The notes beneath the pieces were generated by a model. It was given only the letters and a program-made list of their open reading frames with translations. It had not been told where the DNA came from and made no database searches. A stretch of DNA of 64,000 bases from Tritrichomonas foetus (lineage: Eukaryota; Parabasalia; Tritrichomonadida; Tritrichomonadidae): NCBI GenBank assembly GCA_001839685.1, contig MLAK01001470.1, forward strand, positions 59,049 through 123,048, written 5' to 3'. This document shows positions 19,524 to 30,670 of this stretch, piece by piece (positions within the stretch are counted from its first letter, which is position 1; every line of letters begins with the position of its first letter). The translations under genes and the position numbers were made by a program.

Positions 19524-22500
19524 TTAAGCAAGGAATGATTGGTTCGTGACTTTCACAGAAGTAGAATCAACATCATGATAGTTTGATTGTTTCTTGATCT
19601 TCACAACAAGTAATACAAGCAGAGTAACAGTTGCTGCAAAGAATATAACTGCAGCTGTAAGAACTCCATAGAATGCAACTTCAGAAAATCCAGTCTGAAC
19701 CTTTGGTAAAGGTGTTTCTGTTGGTCTTGGTCCTCTAGTTGGTGTAGGTTCACGGATAATTTCCGAAGTGATTGCCAATTTTGTTTCGTATGGTGATTTG
19801 TTGTAAACCATTGTATAAAGGCATGATTGATCAGTCCATGGCTCGATTTGTCCTTCATTGACAATTCTTTGAACGAGTTCAATGTCAGCTTCAACACTGT
19901 CAGCTGAACTTTCTCTTACTTTAAAGTCTGTATCCTGAGTGTAGTTAAAAATAGTAGCAAATTTAGGATTAAAGTAAGTAGCAGGAACAATTCGGTAAGT
20001 AATTTCTTCAAACTCACCATCAATTGGACACAACATATTTATATATTGGATTCCAAATGGTGGAATAGAAATCGGATGACGCCCAAGTTCAGGATCATAG
20101 CTAATTACATAACTTTGACAAGAATGTCCTTCATAAGTATCATCAAAGTTCCTATTACAGACATTTCTTGTAGTTTCTTTATCACAAACTCCATGTTTTT
20201 CAACAACAGGAATGCACTTTGTGGCTTTTTGGAAGCTAATTGTTTTCGCTGTTGTTTTTAGACTTCCGAAAACAACAATCGAGAATTCAGCTGTTCGATC
20301 TTCAACAATTTCAGGTACATGTGAGAAAATATGAATTTCATATTTACCAACTGTGACATTCTCTTTAGGAATCAATACACGTTCATTTGTTGAGTATTGT
20401 TCTTCAGAACCATCAACTCGTTGATTTCCTCTATAAACTGTTTTTCCATCTGGTGCAATAACAACGAGATCTAAGTCAATGAGAAGAGCTATTTGTGAAT
20501 CAGGATTAGTTACAGCATCAAGATAAGATAAGGTGACACGTAAATCACGATCATTTGAAGTAACTTCAATTTCAAAGAAAATATGTTGATTGTCGCCAAC
20601 TTTTAGACGGTCTCCAATGAATATTTTATCATCATCACCACCCTCACTCATTATATAGTTACATAAGTTCAATTTACCAAATCCTGTTTGTGCATTAGGA
20701 TAAATTGTATCAACAGGATCAGCTGCATTAATTAAAGTTGCTCTGACTAACATACCTGATGGTCTGAACTTCATATTCTTGTATTTTCCATCTTGATAAT
20801 ATTGACCAACAAGTGCTGCTGAACCTGCAGCGTTTGGTGAAGCCATAGATGTTCCTTGCATGATTGTTGTTCCACCATGTCCACCACCTCCATTTGGATC
20901 AGATCTAGCACTAAACACTGTTACACCTGGTGTGACAATATCTGGTTTCATTATACCGAGATTTGATGGACCCTTTGAAGAAAATGGTGCACGTTTTGGT
21001 TCTTTTCCTGTATATTTCATATAATTAGCAATAAGTCGAACTTGTGGTTCCAATTTATAGGCTTCATAAAGGGCTTTCACTAGTTCATATTCAAGGTAAA
21101 ATACTGGAAATGGTTGTGTGAAACCAAGTGCTGAAAAATTATCAATTTCGAAGTTTTCTGAAGTTAAAACAGCCAATGGTGGATTTGTTCGATTTAAGGC
21201 CATAAATGCTTCTTTGCTATAAACAACCATCATCATTCCTTCTTTCAAATTCTCGCTTTCATTTGCCATGTAGAAGTTGTATTGTGCATTTTCAAAAATA
21301 GCTTTAAGACCAGGATTGGTATTAGAGTCACCAATTGACCATTCTTTCAGAAGAAGTTCGTAAGTGTCACTATTGGCATAATTATACGCATAAACATGCT
21401 TTAATGGATCTGAGTTAGGTGGTTCGTCAATTGGAATTGAGTCTAATGCGCCAATTGTAAAGATATTCTTTGCGGAGCCAGGTGTGTTAATAGTCATGTA
21501 ATAATCTAGATTTGGATAGTAAGAATCACCTGCATTACCAGCAGCAAAAATGTACAAGCACTCGCTATGATTTAAGGCTGTAATATCCCATGTGTTATCA
21601 ATTTCTGCACTGAAATATCGATATCCCCAGCTATTTGTACAAGCTGTTGCATTTGTTTCACGTGCAATATCAGAAATGTTTGTTGCTAAGTAAACGCCAT
21701 TCTTTTTAGCTTGATAGAAAGCAAGTTTCGTCTTTGGCGCAATTCCATTATAATGTTTCCAATCAGAATCATCGTGCGCTTCACCTGCAACTGTTCCAGA
21801 GACGTGTGTTCCATGTTCAGCAACAGACATGTCACTTCCTGATTCTAGAAAGTCATACAAATAGATAACTTTTCGATGATCCTTATAAAATGTATTCGTT
21901 TGGAAGTTTGGATATTTTGGATCATAAAAATATGTTGAATTTACATCTAAAAATGTATCATCAACAAGAATAACGGTTCATGTGCCATCCAATCCTTTGT
22001 TTTGGAGATATCTGTCAATATGCAAGATATCTTTATTTTTGCCTTCAAGAGTGACTGCTCGACTATTTTTCTGGGTATAACCGGCCGCTCTGTTATTTGT
22101 TTCATCTGGATTTTGATGAGCAGTAATTGAAAAAATTTGAGGCATCTGGGCGAGTTCATTGGCGATCTTGGTAAGTCTGGTTTCGTCAAAGCCAACGCGC
22201 TTATAGAAATCCTTATCGTCTTTCTTGCGATCTTTAAGTACAGAAAAGTCAAAAGAAAGATCATAGTCGATGCGATATATATTTTCGGCCTGAAGTAACA
22301 TTTTGATGTGGCTTGGTGGAATAAAATCGTGAGAAACTTCGATTGAAAGATAATGCGCGTCTTCCAAGCTTTGTGGGTTGATTATTTTTTCATCGGTCGA
22401 GACTTGTCTTAAATCGGATATTTCTGAGAGGTACTTCACTTGCGATGGCGTAAGGTAGAGTGAAAACCAGTGCTTGTTAATCATTCGTGTTGACTTCAAT

Positions 22501-22703
22501 TCAATTTTCGCATTTTCTAAGTTGTTCCTCAAATTTTTGATGTCATCGTCATGAAATCTGACAAAATACCATGTTGGGAAGGAAGCACGAGAGCGTGAGT
22601 TTTCGTACTGCTGGGGATCGATTGTGATTGGTTGCTGTCTGCGCAATGAGTTAACCTGAAGCGATTGTGAAGAAACAAAGATAGAGGTAAGAAAGAACAG
22701 CAT
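19524..22703 (-). pseudogene. Subtilisin-like (S8) membrane-anchored serine protease, interrupted by one in-frame TGA
   Basis: One continuous frame of 1,060 codons from ATG 22703 to TAA 19524, broken only by TGA at 21978-21980 (codon 242). Before it: a signal peptide (about residues 1-16) and a propeptide-like region. After it: the S8 catalytic residues Asp249 (in VDDTFLD), His297 (HGTHVSGTVAG) and Ser619 (GTSMASPN), a FAAGNAG oxyanion Asn, a beta-sandwich-like region, one transmembrane helix about 50 residues from the C-terminus and a short cytoplasmic tail. It would be a type I surface protease. The Asp lies seven codons after the stop, and the next ATG comes after the Asp, so neither half alone makes an active enzyme. 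Could be a recent pseudogene, an allele, a base error or readthrough. An initiator-like TCATT precedes the ATG. Confidence 0.9.
21978..21980 (-). other. In-frame TGA stop inside the subtilisin gene
   Basis: The frame is the same on both sides, so this is a nonsense codon, not a frameshift. At least four other genes here end in TGA (3799, 5711, 27968, 54894), so TGA is a genuine stop in this genome. Confidence 0.95.
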
Positions 22704-22711
22704 TTTTGAAA

Positions 22712-22716
22712 AATGA
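22712..22716 (-). promoter_or_regulatory. Initiator-like TCATT of the subtilisin gene
   Basis: TCATTTTTCAAA ends just before the ATG, with the initiator A 11 nt upstream. Sequence and spacing match the upstream region of the 5088 gene. Confidence 0.5.
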
Positions 22717-23443
22717 TTGGTCTCACAAAAAATTATAAGAAATGTTTTTTAGATTTCATTCAAATTCTAAATGATGGTCAAAAAATTCTTTGAAGTTCGC
22801 TAAATCATCGCGTTATTTTTTGTATGAAATTTTCCCCAAATTCAATAAAAGCAAATCACTTAACATTATTTCAGTGAGATTTTTTGTGAATAGGCTCTGA
22901 AAAAAATTGAATATATTCATTGTGATCGAATCTATTTATTTTCCGTTCAAACTATTGAAAAATCATTCTACGTTGATCTGTATTCCCTGAATTACCTAGT
23001 CTCTTTTATGTCTTCTTTCTCTTATTGCTTATTCAATCTTCGAGTAAAAAGTCATCACTATCCTAAATATTTTTGTGTGAAGATTTCCATCAACTTTTTG
23101 AATTCTTAGAATCGACGATATATTTTCAATCCGCACTGAAGTATTCCATTGAATTTGAAAGACACGATAATTCAATCGGTTTTTGGTATTCAAAAAAGTT
23201 TATTTTTTTATTTTTGAAAGTTTATTTTCACAATCATTTATAATAATAACCAATTGTTTGGTGAAGCGTTTTTCGCGAACATCAAGAAACTTCCCTGATA
23301 TGTAAACTATAAACTATGATTTCAATAAAATCAGGCAAGAATAAAAAGTATCTTTTCATTGTTCATAAAAATAACAAAAAAGCATGAGTATGAATATTTA
23401 ATAACAAAAAAAACGCATTTCAAGATATTGTAATAAACTTATA
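22717..23443. other. Intergenic, 0.7 kb
   Basis: AT-rich with no supported gene. It separates two minus-strand genes. Confidence 0.6.
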
Positions 23444-26269
23444 TTATTCAATCATCGCAAAAGCCACAGTTTCGCATCTATTGATGTATTCCAGTAATTT
23501 TGCAATTTGGTCAGAATTGGCTTTTATATTAAATGGAACAAAACCTTTTTCTTCTGTCACAAGATTATCAATCTTCATAACAATTAATTTATAATACCAA
23601 ATGATTGTACCAATTTCAACGTTTAAAATCGAGTCTTTTAATTTTTCATATATTGGAATAATTTTTTTGACAATTTTATCGGATAATTTTGAGAGAACAT
23701 GGGGAATAATTTTGGTGAATCTGCTACTCAGTTCTTGATATAGATCAGAAACATATGAACTAAGTGACCTTAATTTTTGAACAGAGGATGAAAGTGGTCG
23801 AAGTGCAATTAATTTAATGAATGGGTCTCTTTTTTCCGCGCAAATTGTCAATATATCAGAAAGTTGTGCAATTAACTCAGATCTGTCTTCGTGATGTCCC
23901 AAAGCTTCCTTCCATGAATCTTTGAGTACAGTTTGATTAGTGATTCCCAGGAATGATAAAAATTGACAAAATGTATCATAATTGATCATATGCGAATCAT
24001 AGCATGAACATAGAGTCAGTAAATTCTTTGACTGTGAGTAAACAAGTTTGTGCTTTTCACCAAAGAAGTCTGTGGTTTTCCTGAGGAATAGAAAATAATC
24101 AACCATTGGATCTTCATTAGTTGCTTTGAAATTTTTGATTATTTCATTGGCGAAAAATTCTGTGAAACACTTCGACATAAATTTATAGATAACATCGATA
24201 CTGATTTGTGGCGCCTCAGATACATCTAAATTTTCTAACATTATCGGAAGATTTGGAAATGTGAAGGCATTTGAAAAGGAATATATAGTGGTGATAAAGC
24301 AAAGTTGAGGAAATGTGATTTTCGATGTTAAGATATCATAAAATAGTTGCAAAAACTCTGAATGATTCTTATATTTGACTAGAATAGAACTAAAATCGGA
24401 AATAACTTGTGTGATCAAATGTTGAAGTTTATATTGTCTTGATATCCAATCAACAAAAATTGCTTCTATAGAAATTCGATTATTATTTTCAATTGACCTA
24501 ACAAAAGGATCAATAAAAAATCCATGAATAATCTGTAAACCCCATATTAGCGGTCTTTCATTATTAACGACTAATGCCGTGGATGAATTATTCAGAAGTC
24601 TGATTTCTTGCTCGATTGGTTCACCATGATAAGCATGACTTAAGAAAGGAATAATACTTTCTATTAAATCTGGTAATTTGTCAATATCTTCAATTTTAAT
24701 ATTATACCCTTCGGGATAATTCAATTGGTTAACTGAAGAGAAAGAATTATTCTCAATAATTCCAATCTTTTCACTCTTTTCATTAGGTGACTGGTTACTC
24801 TGCTCACTATTTTTGGGTATTTCATGAGTTGGATGAATATCTTTATTTTCTAACTTTGGATCAGAATTTTCTTGTGTATTTATTTCTGGTTTTTCATTTT
24901 CATTGCTTTCTATATTGTCAGTTTGAGATTCTGCATCAACTTTTACAGTGCATATTGATATTGATTCATTTAATCTTTGGTGGCTTCCTTTCCTTTTCAA
25001 TATTGTATCAGAAAACACTTTTGAGCCCGAATGATTTTTCACATCTTCTCCCAAAAAAATACTATAATCTGCTTTTGCATCCAGAGTATTTTTCCTCTTT
25101 CTAGATTTATTTGTTGGTATTACAAGATCAGAAGTATCCACACAAACATCATTTGTTTCTCGATGTGTCGCTGAATATAATTCATTTTTCATTTCGGTGA
25201 TTTTCTTTTCAAGTGCTTCACATTGAGCTGTTTTTTCATGGTACATCGCTATATATCCAGTTTGGCCTTGTTGAAACTCATTAATAGACATTGTTAAACC
25301 TTCGATTTGATTTAATTGATTTTTATTTTCACCTTCAAGTTTCGTAATTGAAGCTTGTAAAGCATCAATACGATCATCTTTCTTTTGAATTTTGAATTTT
25401 AGTTGAGTTACTTGACTTCTTGCAAACTCTAAATCAAAATCATTTGATGAAATTGTCAGATCTTTTTGATTAGATTCTTCAATTGTTTTTGCGAGTTGCT
25501 TTTTTAAATTATCAATTTCTTCTAGAAGTTTTTCTTTTTCTTTTTCAAATTGAAGAAATCTGGCTTCTGAATCATTTTCTTGTTGTGAAACAGATTCATA
25601 TTTTTCTCTCCATTCATTCAATTCGCTTTCAAAGATCTGCCCGAGTGTTGGAAGATCAGCAACAAGTTGATTATAAAATTTATGGAATCGTCTTAGAAGA
25701 ATTGCACGTTCTGTGCAAGTACTCTTTTCCATTAAAATGTATCGATTAAATGCATAATTGTAAAAATTCAATAATTGTGCTTTTAATTCAGCTTGTTTTT
25801 CTGAGGAACCAGCTTCTGAAGCAGCAACAGCAATTGATGAAACATTTGCATCAAGTTCACGAGTTATTTGAAGAACTTCTTCTCTTAAATTTTTCGTCGT
25901 GGTATCTGCAAAAGATGGAGCTCCTTGTGTCTGATTCGCTTTACTTGTTTCAATTAAATCAAAGTTATTTTGTCTTGGCTGATAGTCTTCAATTGGAGGA
26001 GGTCGATAAGCAGCAGTAATATTCGGTTTCGGGAGATTGAAACGAGGTGCCGTTGCGAATGGAACACATTCTCGTGTTGTTCTATGCGTTTCTTGTTTTT
26101 TCCAAACTTGCTTTATTTTGATTTCTGGCTGAATGGGACGAGTTGTTTCGGATCTTGCACGTTTTGGAAGGCCTGTCTTCGATCGAACGACTTGTGTGGA
26201 ATTTGAAACCAGTCCACTCGCCAGAAGGCTTTCGGAGAGGGGTGGGAGTGGTGGCTTCAACCATTCCAT
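23444..26269 (-). CDS. Coiled-coil protein of unknown function
   Basis: 941 residues. A Pro-rich basic N-terminus (PPLPPLSES, about residues 7-15) is followed by a helical region at about 165-235, then a continuous coiled coil (about 230-370), a polar acidic linker (about 390-520), and about 400 residues of helical C-terminal sequence without a known motif. The segment around residues 175-235 (LLRRFHKFYNQLVADLPTLG, then acidic/aromatic residues) faintly recalls the N-terminal domain of TSNAXIP1-type ciliary coiled-coil proteins; I would not rely on it. Probably a cytoskeletal or flagellar-apparatus protein, by inference from the coiled coil. It is divergent with the GSK-3-like kinase gene. 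Confidence 0.8.
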   Translation of the reverse strand: MEWLKPPLPPLSESLLASGLVSNSTQVVRSKTGLPKRARSETTRPIQPEIKIKQVWKKQETHRTTRECVPFATAPRFNLPKPNITAAYRPPPIEDYQPRQNNFDLIETSKANQTQGAPSFADTTTKNLREEVLQITRELDANVSSIAVAASEAGSSEKQAELKAQLLNFYNYAFNRYILMEKSTCTERAILLRRFHKFYNQLVADLPTLGQIFESELNEWREKYESVSQQENDSEARFLQFEKEKEKLLEEIDNLKKQLAKTIEESNQKDLTISSNDFDLEFARSQVTQLKFKIQKKDDRIDALQASITKLEGENKNQLNQIEGLTMSINEFQQGQTGYIAMYHEKTAQCEALEKKITEMKNELYSATHRETNDVCVDTSDLVIPTNKSRKRKNTLDAKADYSIFLGEDVKNHSGSKVFSDTILKRKGSHQRLNESISICTVKVDAESQTDNIESNENEKPEINTQENSDPKLENKDIHPTHEIPKNSEQSNQSPNEKSEKIGIIENNSFSSVNQLNYPEGYNIKIEDIDKLPDLIESIIPFLSHAYHGEPIEQEIRLLNNSSTALVVNNERPLIWGLQIIHGFFIDPFVRSIENNNRISIEAIFVDWISRQYKLQHLITQVISDFSSILVKYKNHSEFLQLFYDILTSKITFPQLCFITTIYSFSNAFTFPNLPIMLENLDVSEAPQISIDVIYKFMSKCFTEFFANEIIKNFKATNEDPMVDYFLFLRKTTDFFGEKHKLVYSQSKNLLTLCSCYDSHMINYDTFCQFLSFLGITNQTVLKDSWKEALGHHEDRSELIAQLSDILTICAEKRDPFIKLIALRPLSSSVQKLRSLSSYVSDLYQELSSRFTKIIPHVLSKLSDKIVKKIIPIYEKLKDSILNVEIGTIIWYYKLIVMKIDNLVTEEKGFVPFNIKANSDQIAKLLEYINRCETVAFAMIE

Positions 26270-26918
26270 GTTTTACCAAAAAATAAAATTTCTTTAAGTT
26301 TTCAATTTCAAATCCACACAATTTTGTTCTGGAATATATCAAAGAAAAAGTTTGCTGCATTAGGAAAAAGTGGGAATAATCATTGATAAACATCAGAATA
26401 TTGTGTGTAAATTTTGTGGAAAGTATTTAAAAATTGAATGGGAAACCCAAGAATCATTCAAGTTTTCTCAAGTTCGAAATAAATTATCATAATTCTTCGA
26501 TTCGAAATAAAAATGATGTAGTTCAAATTGTATGCATTGATGGAGGTAAGGAATTATTAACAGTAGCAGATCTGAATAGTCATGATGATCTGAGAATTTC
26601 ACTATTTTCCATTTTCGTGATCAATTATTTTCATCTATTCAAAAAGTCAAGTGATTTCTTGGAAATGTATCGTCATCCAAAGAAAAAGTTTATAAATATA
26701 TTAATTTGAGAAAAGTGGTTCACAATATTTTCGAAAAATTAACCATGAAAATCATCTTAAACTGTTTTTATTCAATTTTCAAAGTGTTATTTTAATATAT
26801 TGTATACAAAATATTTTTGATCATCTCAGAAAAATCACCACTTTTGAATAATTTATAGAAAAAGTTTGATGAAATAACAAGTTTTATTCTCAGATTTTGA
26901 TCTCGCGACTTCCTCAGT
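26270..26918. other. Intergenic between divergent genes, 0.65 kb
   Basis: AT-rich shared upstream region of the coiled-coil and GSK-3-like genes. A TTG-started 91-codon frame at 26434-26709 is not supported as a gene. Confidence 0.6.
26858..26869 (+). promoter_or_regulatory. GAAAAAGTTTGA motif upstream of the GSK-3-like gene
   Basis: Lies about 50 nt before the ATG. Exactly the same 12 bases occur before the gene at 36195. Confidence 0.4.
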
Positions 26919-27968
26919 ATGAACGCTTTTAAAAACCTCGGAACAATTAATGGTAAGTCAATCCTCAAACTTAGTTCCCCTCAAGCCAAAACAGCGCAAC
27001 AAAAAGAGCTTATCGAAGGCGAAAAAATATCCAAAAACTATCATCCCTTGAAGGTTATTGGAAAGGGAGCCTACGGCGTAGTTTTTACAGCACGTGATCA
27101 GGTCGGAGACCTAGTCGCAATCAAAAAAGTTCGCGAGAATCCAATGTATAAAAATCGTGAAGTAGAAATAATGGAAATGATCAAAAACTTACCAAATGTG
27201 GTTACAATTAAAAACCATTATCGAACGTCCTTAAAAAACCAGAACGATATCTTTCAGCATATTGTTATGGATTATATGCCGAATAATCTTCATGATTTTG
27301 TTTTTGCATACCGCAAACAGAAAAAATATCCACCAATGCTATATGTGAAACTATTTTCATATCAAATGTTTCAAGGGCTAGATTTCTTACATAAGTACAA
27401 AATTGTTCATCGAGATATCAAACCTCAGAACTTACTGATTAATGAGGAAACAGGCGACCTTAAAATTTGTGATTTTGGAAGTGCAAAAAGATTAGTTTCA
27501 GATGAAAAAAATGTTTCTTACATTCAATCAAGATATTATCGAGCGCCTGAGCTGATTTATGATTGTCAATATTACACAACAGCAATCGACATCTGGTCTG
27601 CAGGATGTGTGATTGCAGAAATGCTTTTGGCTGGACAGCCAATCTTTATGAGTGATTCTTCAACTGGTCAACTATTTGAGATTGCCAAAATTCTTGGAAA
27701 TCCAACAGAAAAAGAGTTGATGACATTTAAACATAATGTAATTATTAGAATGCCAGATGTGGAGAATCCAATTGGCTTAAAAAAAGTATTGCCAGAAAAT
27801 ACACCAAAAGAAGCTTTAGATCTACTAAATAAGATTTTTACATACTGTCCTAGCAAAAGACCGACTGCCAGAGATTGCATGGAAAGCGAATTCTTTGATG
27901 AAATTTTTGATGACGAAGAGCGATTAAATAATGGAAGAAAGCTTCCACAACTGAAGAAAAATGCATGA
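26919..27968 (+). CDS. Glycogen synthase kinase 3 (shaggy)-like kinase, CMGC group
   Basis: 349 residues, a nearly bare kinase domain. Gly loop GKGAYGVV (48-55), ATP lysine K69, HRD (164-166), DFG (185-187) and the hallmark activation segment VSYIQSRYYRAPE, whose Tyr201 corresponds to the activating tyrosine of GSK-3. The three basic residues of the GSK-3 primed-substrate pocket appear conserved: Arg80 (in KNRE), Arg165 and Lys190. Expected to phosphorylate Ser/Thr sites primed four residues downstream. The short N-terminus lacks the RPRTTSF-type inhibitory site, so Akt-style regulation is not expected. ATG start, with a GAAAAAGTTTGA motif about 50 nt upstream. Confidence 0.96.
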   Translation: MNAFKNLGTINGKSILKLSSPQAKTAQQKELIEGEKISKNYHPLKVIGKGAYGVVFTARDQVGDLVAIKKVRENPMYKNREVEIMEMIKNLPNVVTIKNHYRTSLKNQNDIFQHIVMDYMPNNLHDFVFAYRKQKKYPPMLYVKLFSYQMFQGLDFLHKYKIVHRDIKPQNLLINEETGDLKICDFGSAKRLVSDEKNVSYIQSRYYRAPELIYDCQYYTTAIDIWSAGCVIAEMLLAGQPIFMSDSSTGQLFEIAKILGNPTEKELMTFKHNVIIRMPDVENPIGLKKVLPENTPKEALDLLNKIFTYCPSKRPTARDCMESEFFDEIFDDEERLNNGRKLPQLKKNA

Positions 27969-28418
27969 TTATCTTGACTCATCTTTTGTTGCTATACTTA
28001 AACTGTTTGTAATTATCGATATTTTACTTTTAATTATAATTTTTGGCACCTTTTGTAAATGATGAAGTATATAACAATATATTGTTGTATCTTCCATTGA
28101 AAATTGATACTAATTATTGGTAAATAATGATATTTATTTTGCAAAATTAATTACTTCATTCTCAAGATATTGAGTCTTTTTACTAGAACAACTAAAAATT
28201 TAAACTCAACAGAAATGATAAATAGAGTTTGAAAAAAAATTATTCGGTGAAAAACTCATAAATTTCTCAATTCTTTGAATGTTTCTACTAAATCAATAAA
28301 TCGTAAATAATAATAATTTTATTTTAAAATTGTTTATTCTAAATTTATAAAGCAAATAGATAGTGTAATTTATAAATAAAAAACAATTGTTATCATGATT
28401 ATATTTCATGGAGAAAAG
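27969..28418. other. Intergenic between convergent genes, 0.45 kb
   Basis: Very AT-rich. No gene or RNA seen. Confidence 0.6.
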
Positions 28419-30629
28419 TTATTTTCGTGTAGATGCTTGAAGAAACATGTTTTTGGGAGGAGGTTGCGAATTTATTCGTAGACTCATCTTTGGAGCCGAT
28501 TTTTGGCGAGCACTGGCGAGTGAAATTGGTTCTTCTGGTTTGGAATTATCTCGTATACTATTTTTATCGATTTTTGTCTTTTTCAGTAAATTTGCCGAAC
28601 TTTTTGAATGCGAATCAATTAATGAGAATCCACTTAAAGATCCTTTTCTTCGAGGTTTTGAGGATGGTTTTGGTGGATTGGTAGAATTCTTCGGTAAAGG
28701 CGGCTTGTCTATCAAAATGTTTCCAGAATTACTAGATATTGCCATATTCTTACCATTATTATTTCCACTAAAGTTGTAAGCAATGCTCTCAGAATTAGAA
28801 TTTTTATTATTGTTAGGAATTTTATTAGTGTTGGAATTAGAACTAGTATTTGAGTTAGCTGCATTATTAGTAGAATTATTGGTATTTTTGTTGTTAGGTT
28901 TAGCAGATTTATTTGAATTTTTACAGTTGGTATGCTTAATATCTTCAAATTCTGAAGGAGGCTTTCTATAAATATCATGAAGATTTTCGGGAGGAGGAAG
29001 TCGACTTGAAATATCCACAGAATTGATTCTTTTATTAATTCTAGTTTGATTGATATTTGTTCTTCGAACCGGTGTTAAAGTGTTATGTTTTGTATCATCA
29101 GCATTAGTTAGTAATGACGTTGACCGTGTAAAAGCAGGGCTTTTTCCTTTTACTCTTGCTGATGCTAAATTGATTAAGTAATTTTCGTTCGCTTCGCCAC
29201 TTAAATAATCATCAGAGTCTAATGATTTATTCGAAAAATTAGATTCAGCAAATGCATCAGCCTTCCTAAGTGGTCCCATAAGTGTTCCATTAAATGATTT
29301 CTTTGAATGTGGAAGTCCGTAAAAGAAAACTTCATTAATTGCTGCTTTACTTCCCCATAAAGCTGTTGCATCAAATGTAGGTGATTTACTTGTATTATTA
29401 CTAAGTTGAATCTTTAGGTATCTAATTCTATCTTTGTCATAAGTTGATGAACAACTATTATTTCTTTGTTTATTGATATCTTTTGTGAAATCATCGATAT
29501 TTGAAAGAGTACTTTTACCGTTAATTGCATTCACTATATCAACTCTAACTGATCTCAATAAAAGTGTTGAAGATTGGTTCCTCATTGAATGAATTACAAT
29601 ATTTCTAACACGTTCGACAAATGTTTTGGTGATTTCCATTAAAGTGATTTGTTGTCTAAAAAACGAGAGAAAAGCCACAATAATGAATTCGTTATTTCTC
29701 CGATGTAAAACATCAAATATTATTAATTCAACATCGTCTGCACTAAATCTCGGTGGAAATTTGGTTAAGTAATGAAAAGATAATTCAATTAATCTTAAGT
29801 CTTTACAATTAGAAAAAATAACAGACATTGCACATTTTGAAATAGCATCATTTTTCCTTAATTCAATCGCTAGTTCGAAAACAAGTGCTCTTTCAACATC
29901 ATTTATTGCTTTTTGCATCATAACAGGAAGAGCCAATGAAACTGTTCTAGAAAATTCAAGTGATTCATGTGAAAACTTGTTGAAAAACAAAATCATTAAT
30001 TTAATGATGATTAGTCTCTGTTGTGACATAATTGATGGTATTTTCCCATTCACTATTTTTTCAGATGCAATAATAGCTGGTGCTGGACCACCTGGTCCAT
30101 AAACGCCCATCAATGCTTTATATGCGAACCAGACAAAGCTTTGAGAAGATGAATATTTGGTTACAATACTTGTACAAAAATTCTCAACTGCCATTATATT
30201 CAAATTAACAAGAATATTTGTGGCAATCTCAACTGATGAGTTCAAAATTGAAAACATTTCTGTTGGCCAATTTGTGAAGGCAGAATTTAAGATATTCATA
30301 CAGGCACTTACTGCAAATAGTTCTGGGAATTTTTTACCGTTTTTTGTATTGTCAAAAAATGCAAGAAGTTTATCGGCATTCTCTTTGGTGGAAAAAAGTT
30401 GGAGAAGTGAAGTGTTCGATGAAACAAATAGGTTAAGAACGACACGAACTACATTCATATCCTTCGATTTGTGTAATAAAACGATCAAATTGGAAAAGTT
30501 TTCTGGTTTCTTCAAAAAGTCGGTTAAATCGGTCTGTGAAGAGCGGAAATATTGTATTAAGTTCCAGCATTGCATCACTTTGAGGAGAGTTGGTCCATTC
30601 TTCAGGACCAATTCGATGTCATTCGACAT
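28419..30629 (-). CDS. Helical-repeat protein with SAPS-like N-terminus (possible PP6/Sit4 regulatory subunit)
   Basis: 736 residues from the first ATG (a TTG two codons earlier is not used). The first ~360 residues are helical. The opening part (a NGPTLLKVMQCWNLIQYF stretch, then FLKKPENFSNLIVLL) and the block around residues 60-165 follow the order of the SAPS domain: a leader containing N.KLI.FL..P, a repeat on loss of cells of the array, then helices ending before a conserved LL. SAPS proteins are regulatory subunits of Sit4/PP6 phosphatases. The C-terminal ~350 residues are Asn/Ser-rich, basic and probably disordered, with Pro-rich ends. No catalytic motif. The SAPS call is from pattern similarity only. 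AGAAAAAGTG lies 32 nt upstream. Confidence 0.5.
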   Translation of the reverse strand: MSNDIELVLKNGPTLLKVMQCWNLIQYFRSSQTDLTDFLKKPENFSNLIVLLHKSKDMNVVRVVLNLFVSSNTSLLQLFSTKENADKLLAFFDNTKNGKKFPELFAVSACMNILNSAFTNWPTEMFSILNSSVEIATNILVNLNIMAVENFCTSIVTKYSSSQSFVWFAYKALMGVYGPGGPAPAIIASEKIVNGKIPSIMSQQRLIIIKLMILFFNKFSHESLEFSRTVSLALPVMMQKAINDVERALVFELAIELRKNDAISKCAMSVIFSNCKDLRLIELSFHYLTKFPPRFSADDVELIIFDVLHRRNNEFIIVAFLSFFRQQITLMEITKTFVERVRNIVIHSMRNQSSTLLLRSVRVDIVNAINGKSTLSNIDDFTKDINKQRNNSCSSTYDKDRIRYLKIQLSNNTSKSPTFDATALWGSKAAINEVFFYGLPHSKKSFNGTLMGPLRKADAFAESNFSNKSLDSDDYLSGEANENYLINLASARVKGKSPAFTRSTSLLTNADDTKHNTLTPVRRTNINQTRINKRINSVDISSRLPPPENLHDIYRKPPSEFEDIKHTNCKNSNKSAKPNNKNTNNSTNNAANSNTSSNSNTNKIPNNNKNSNSESIAYNFSGNNNGKNMAISSNSGNILIDKPPLPKNSTNPPKPSSKPRRKGSLSGFSLIDSHSKSSANLLKKTKIDKNSIRDNSKPEEPISLASARQKSAPKMSLRINSQPPPKNMFLQASTRK

Positions 30630-30660
30630 AATCAAGATTTATTTTTTTCTAAATAAACGC

Positions 30661-30670
30661 CACTTTTTCT
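30661..30670 (-). promoter_or_regulatory. AAAAAGT-type motif upstream of the SAPS-like gene
   Basis: AGAAAAAGTG in transcription orientation, 32 nt before the ATG. Confidence 0.3.

Noticed and set aside
21861..21977. Frameshift explanation for the split subtilisin gene
   Set aside because: The two open parts are in the same frame and the codons between them continue the protein; only TGA 21978-21980 interrupts.
26434..26709. 91-codon frame between divergent genes
   Set aside because: It starts at TTG with no upstream signal and occupies the promoter region of both neighbours.
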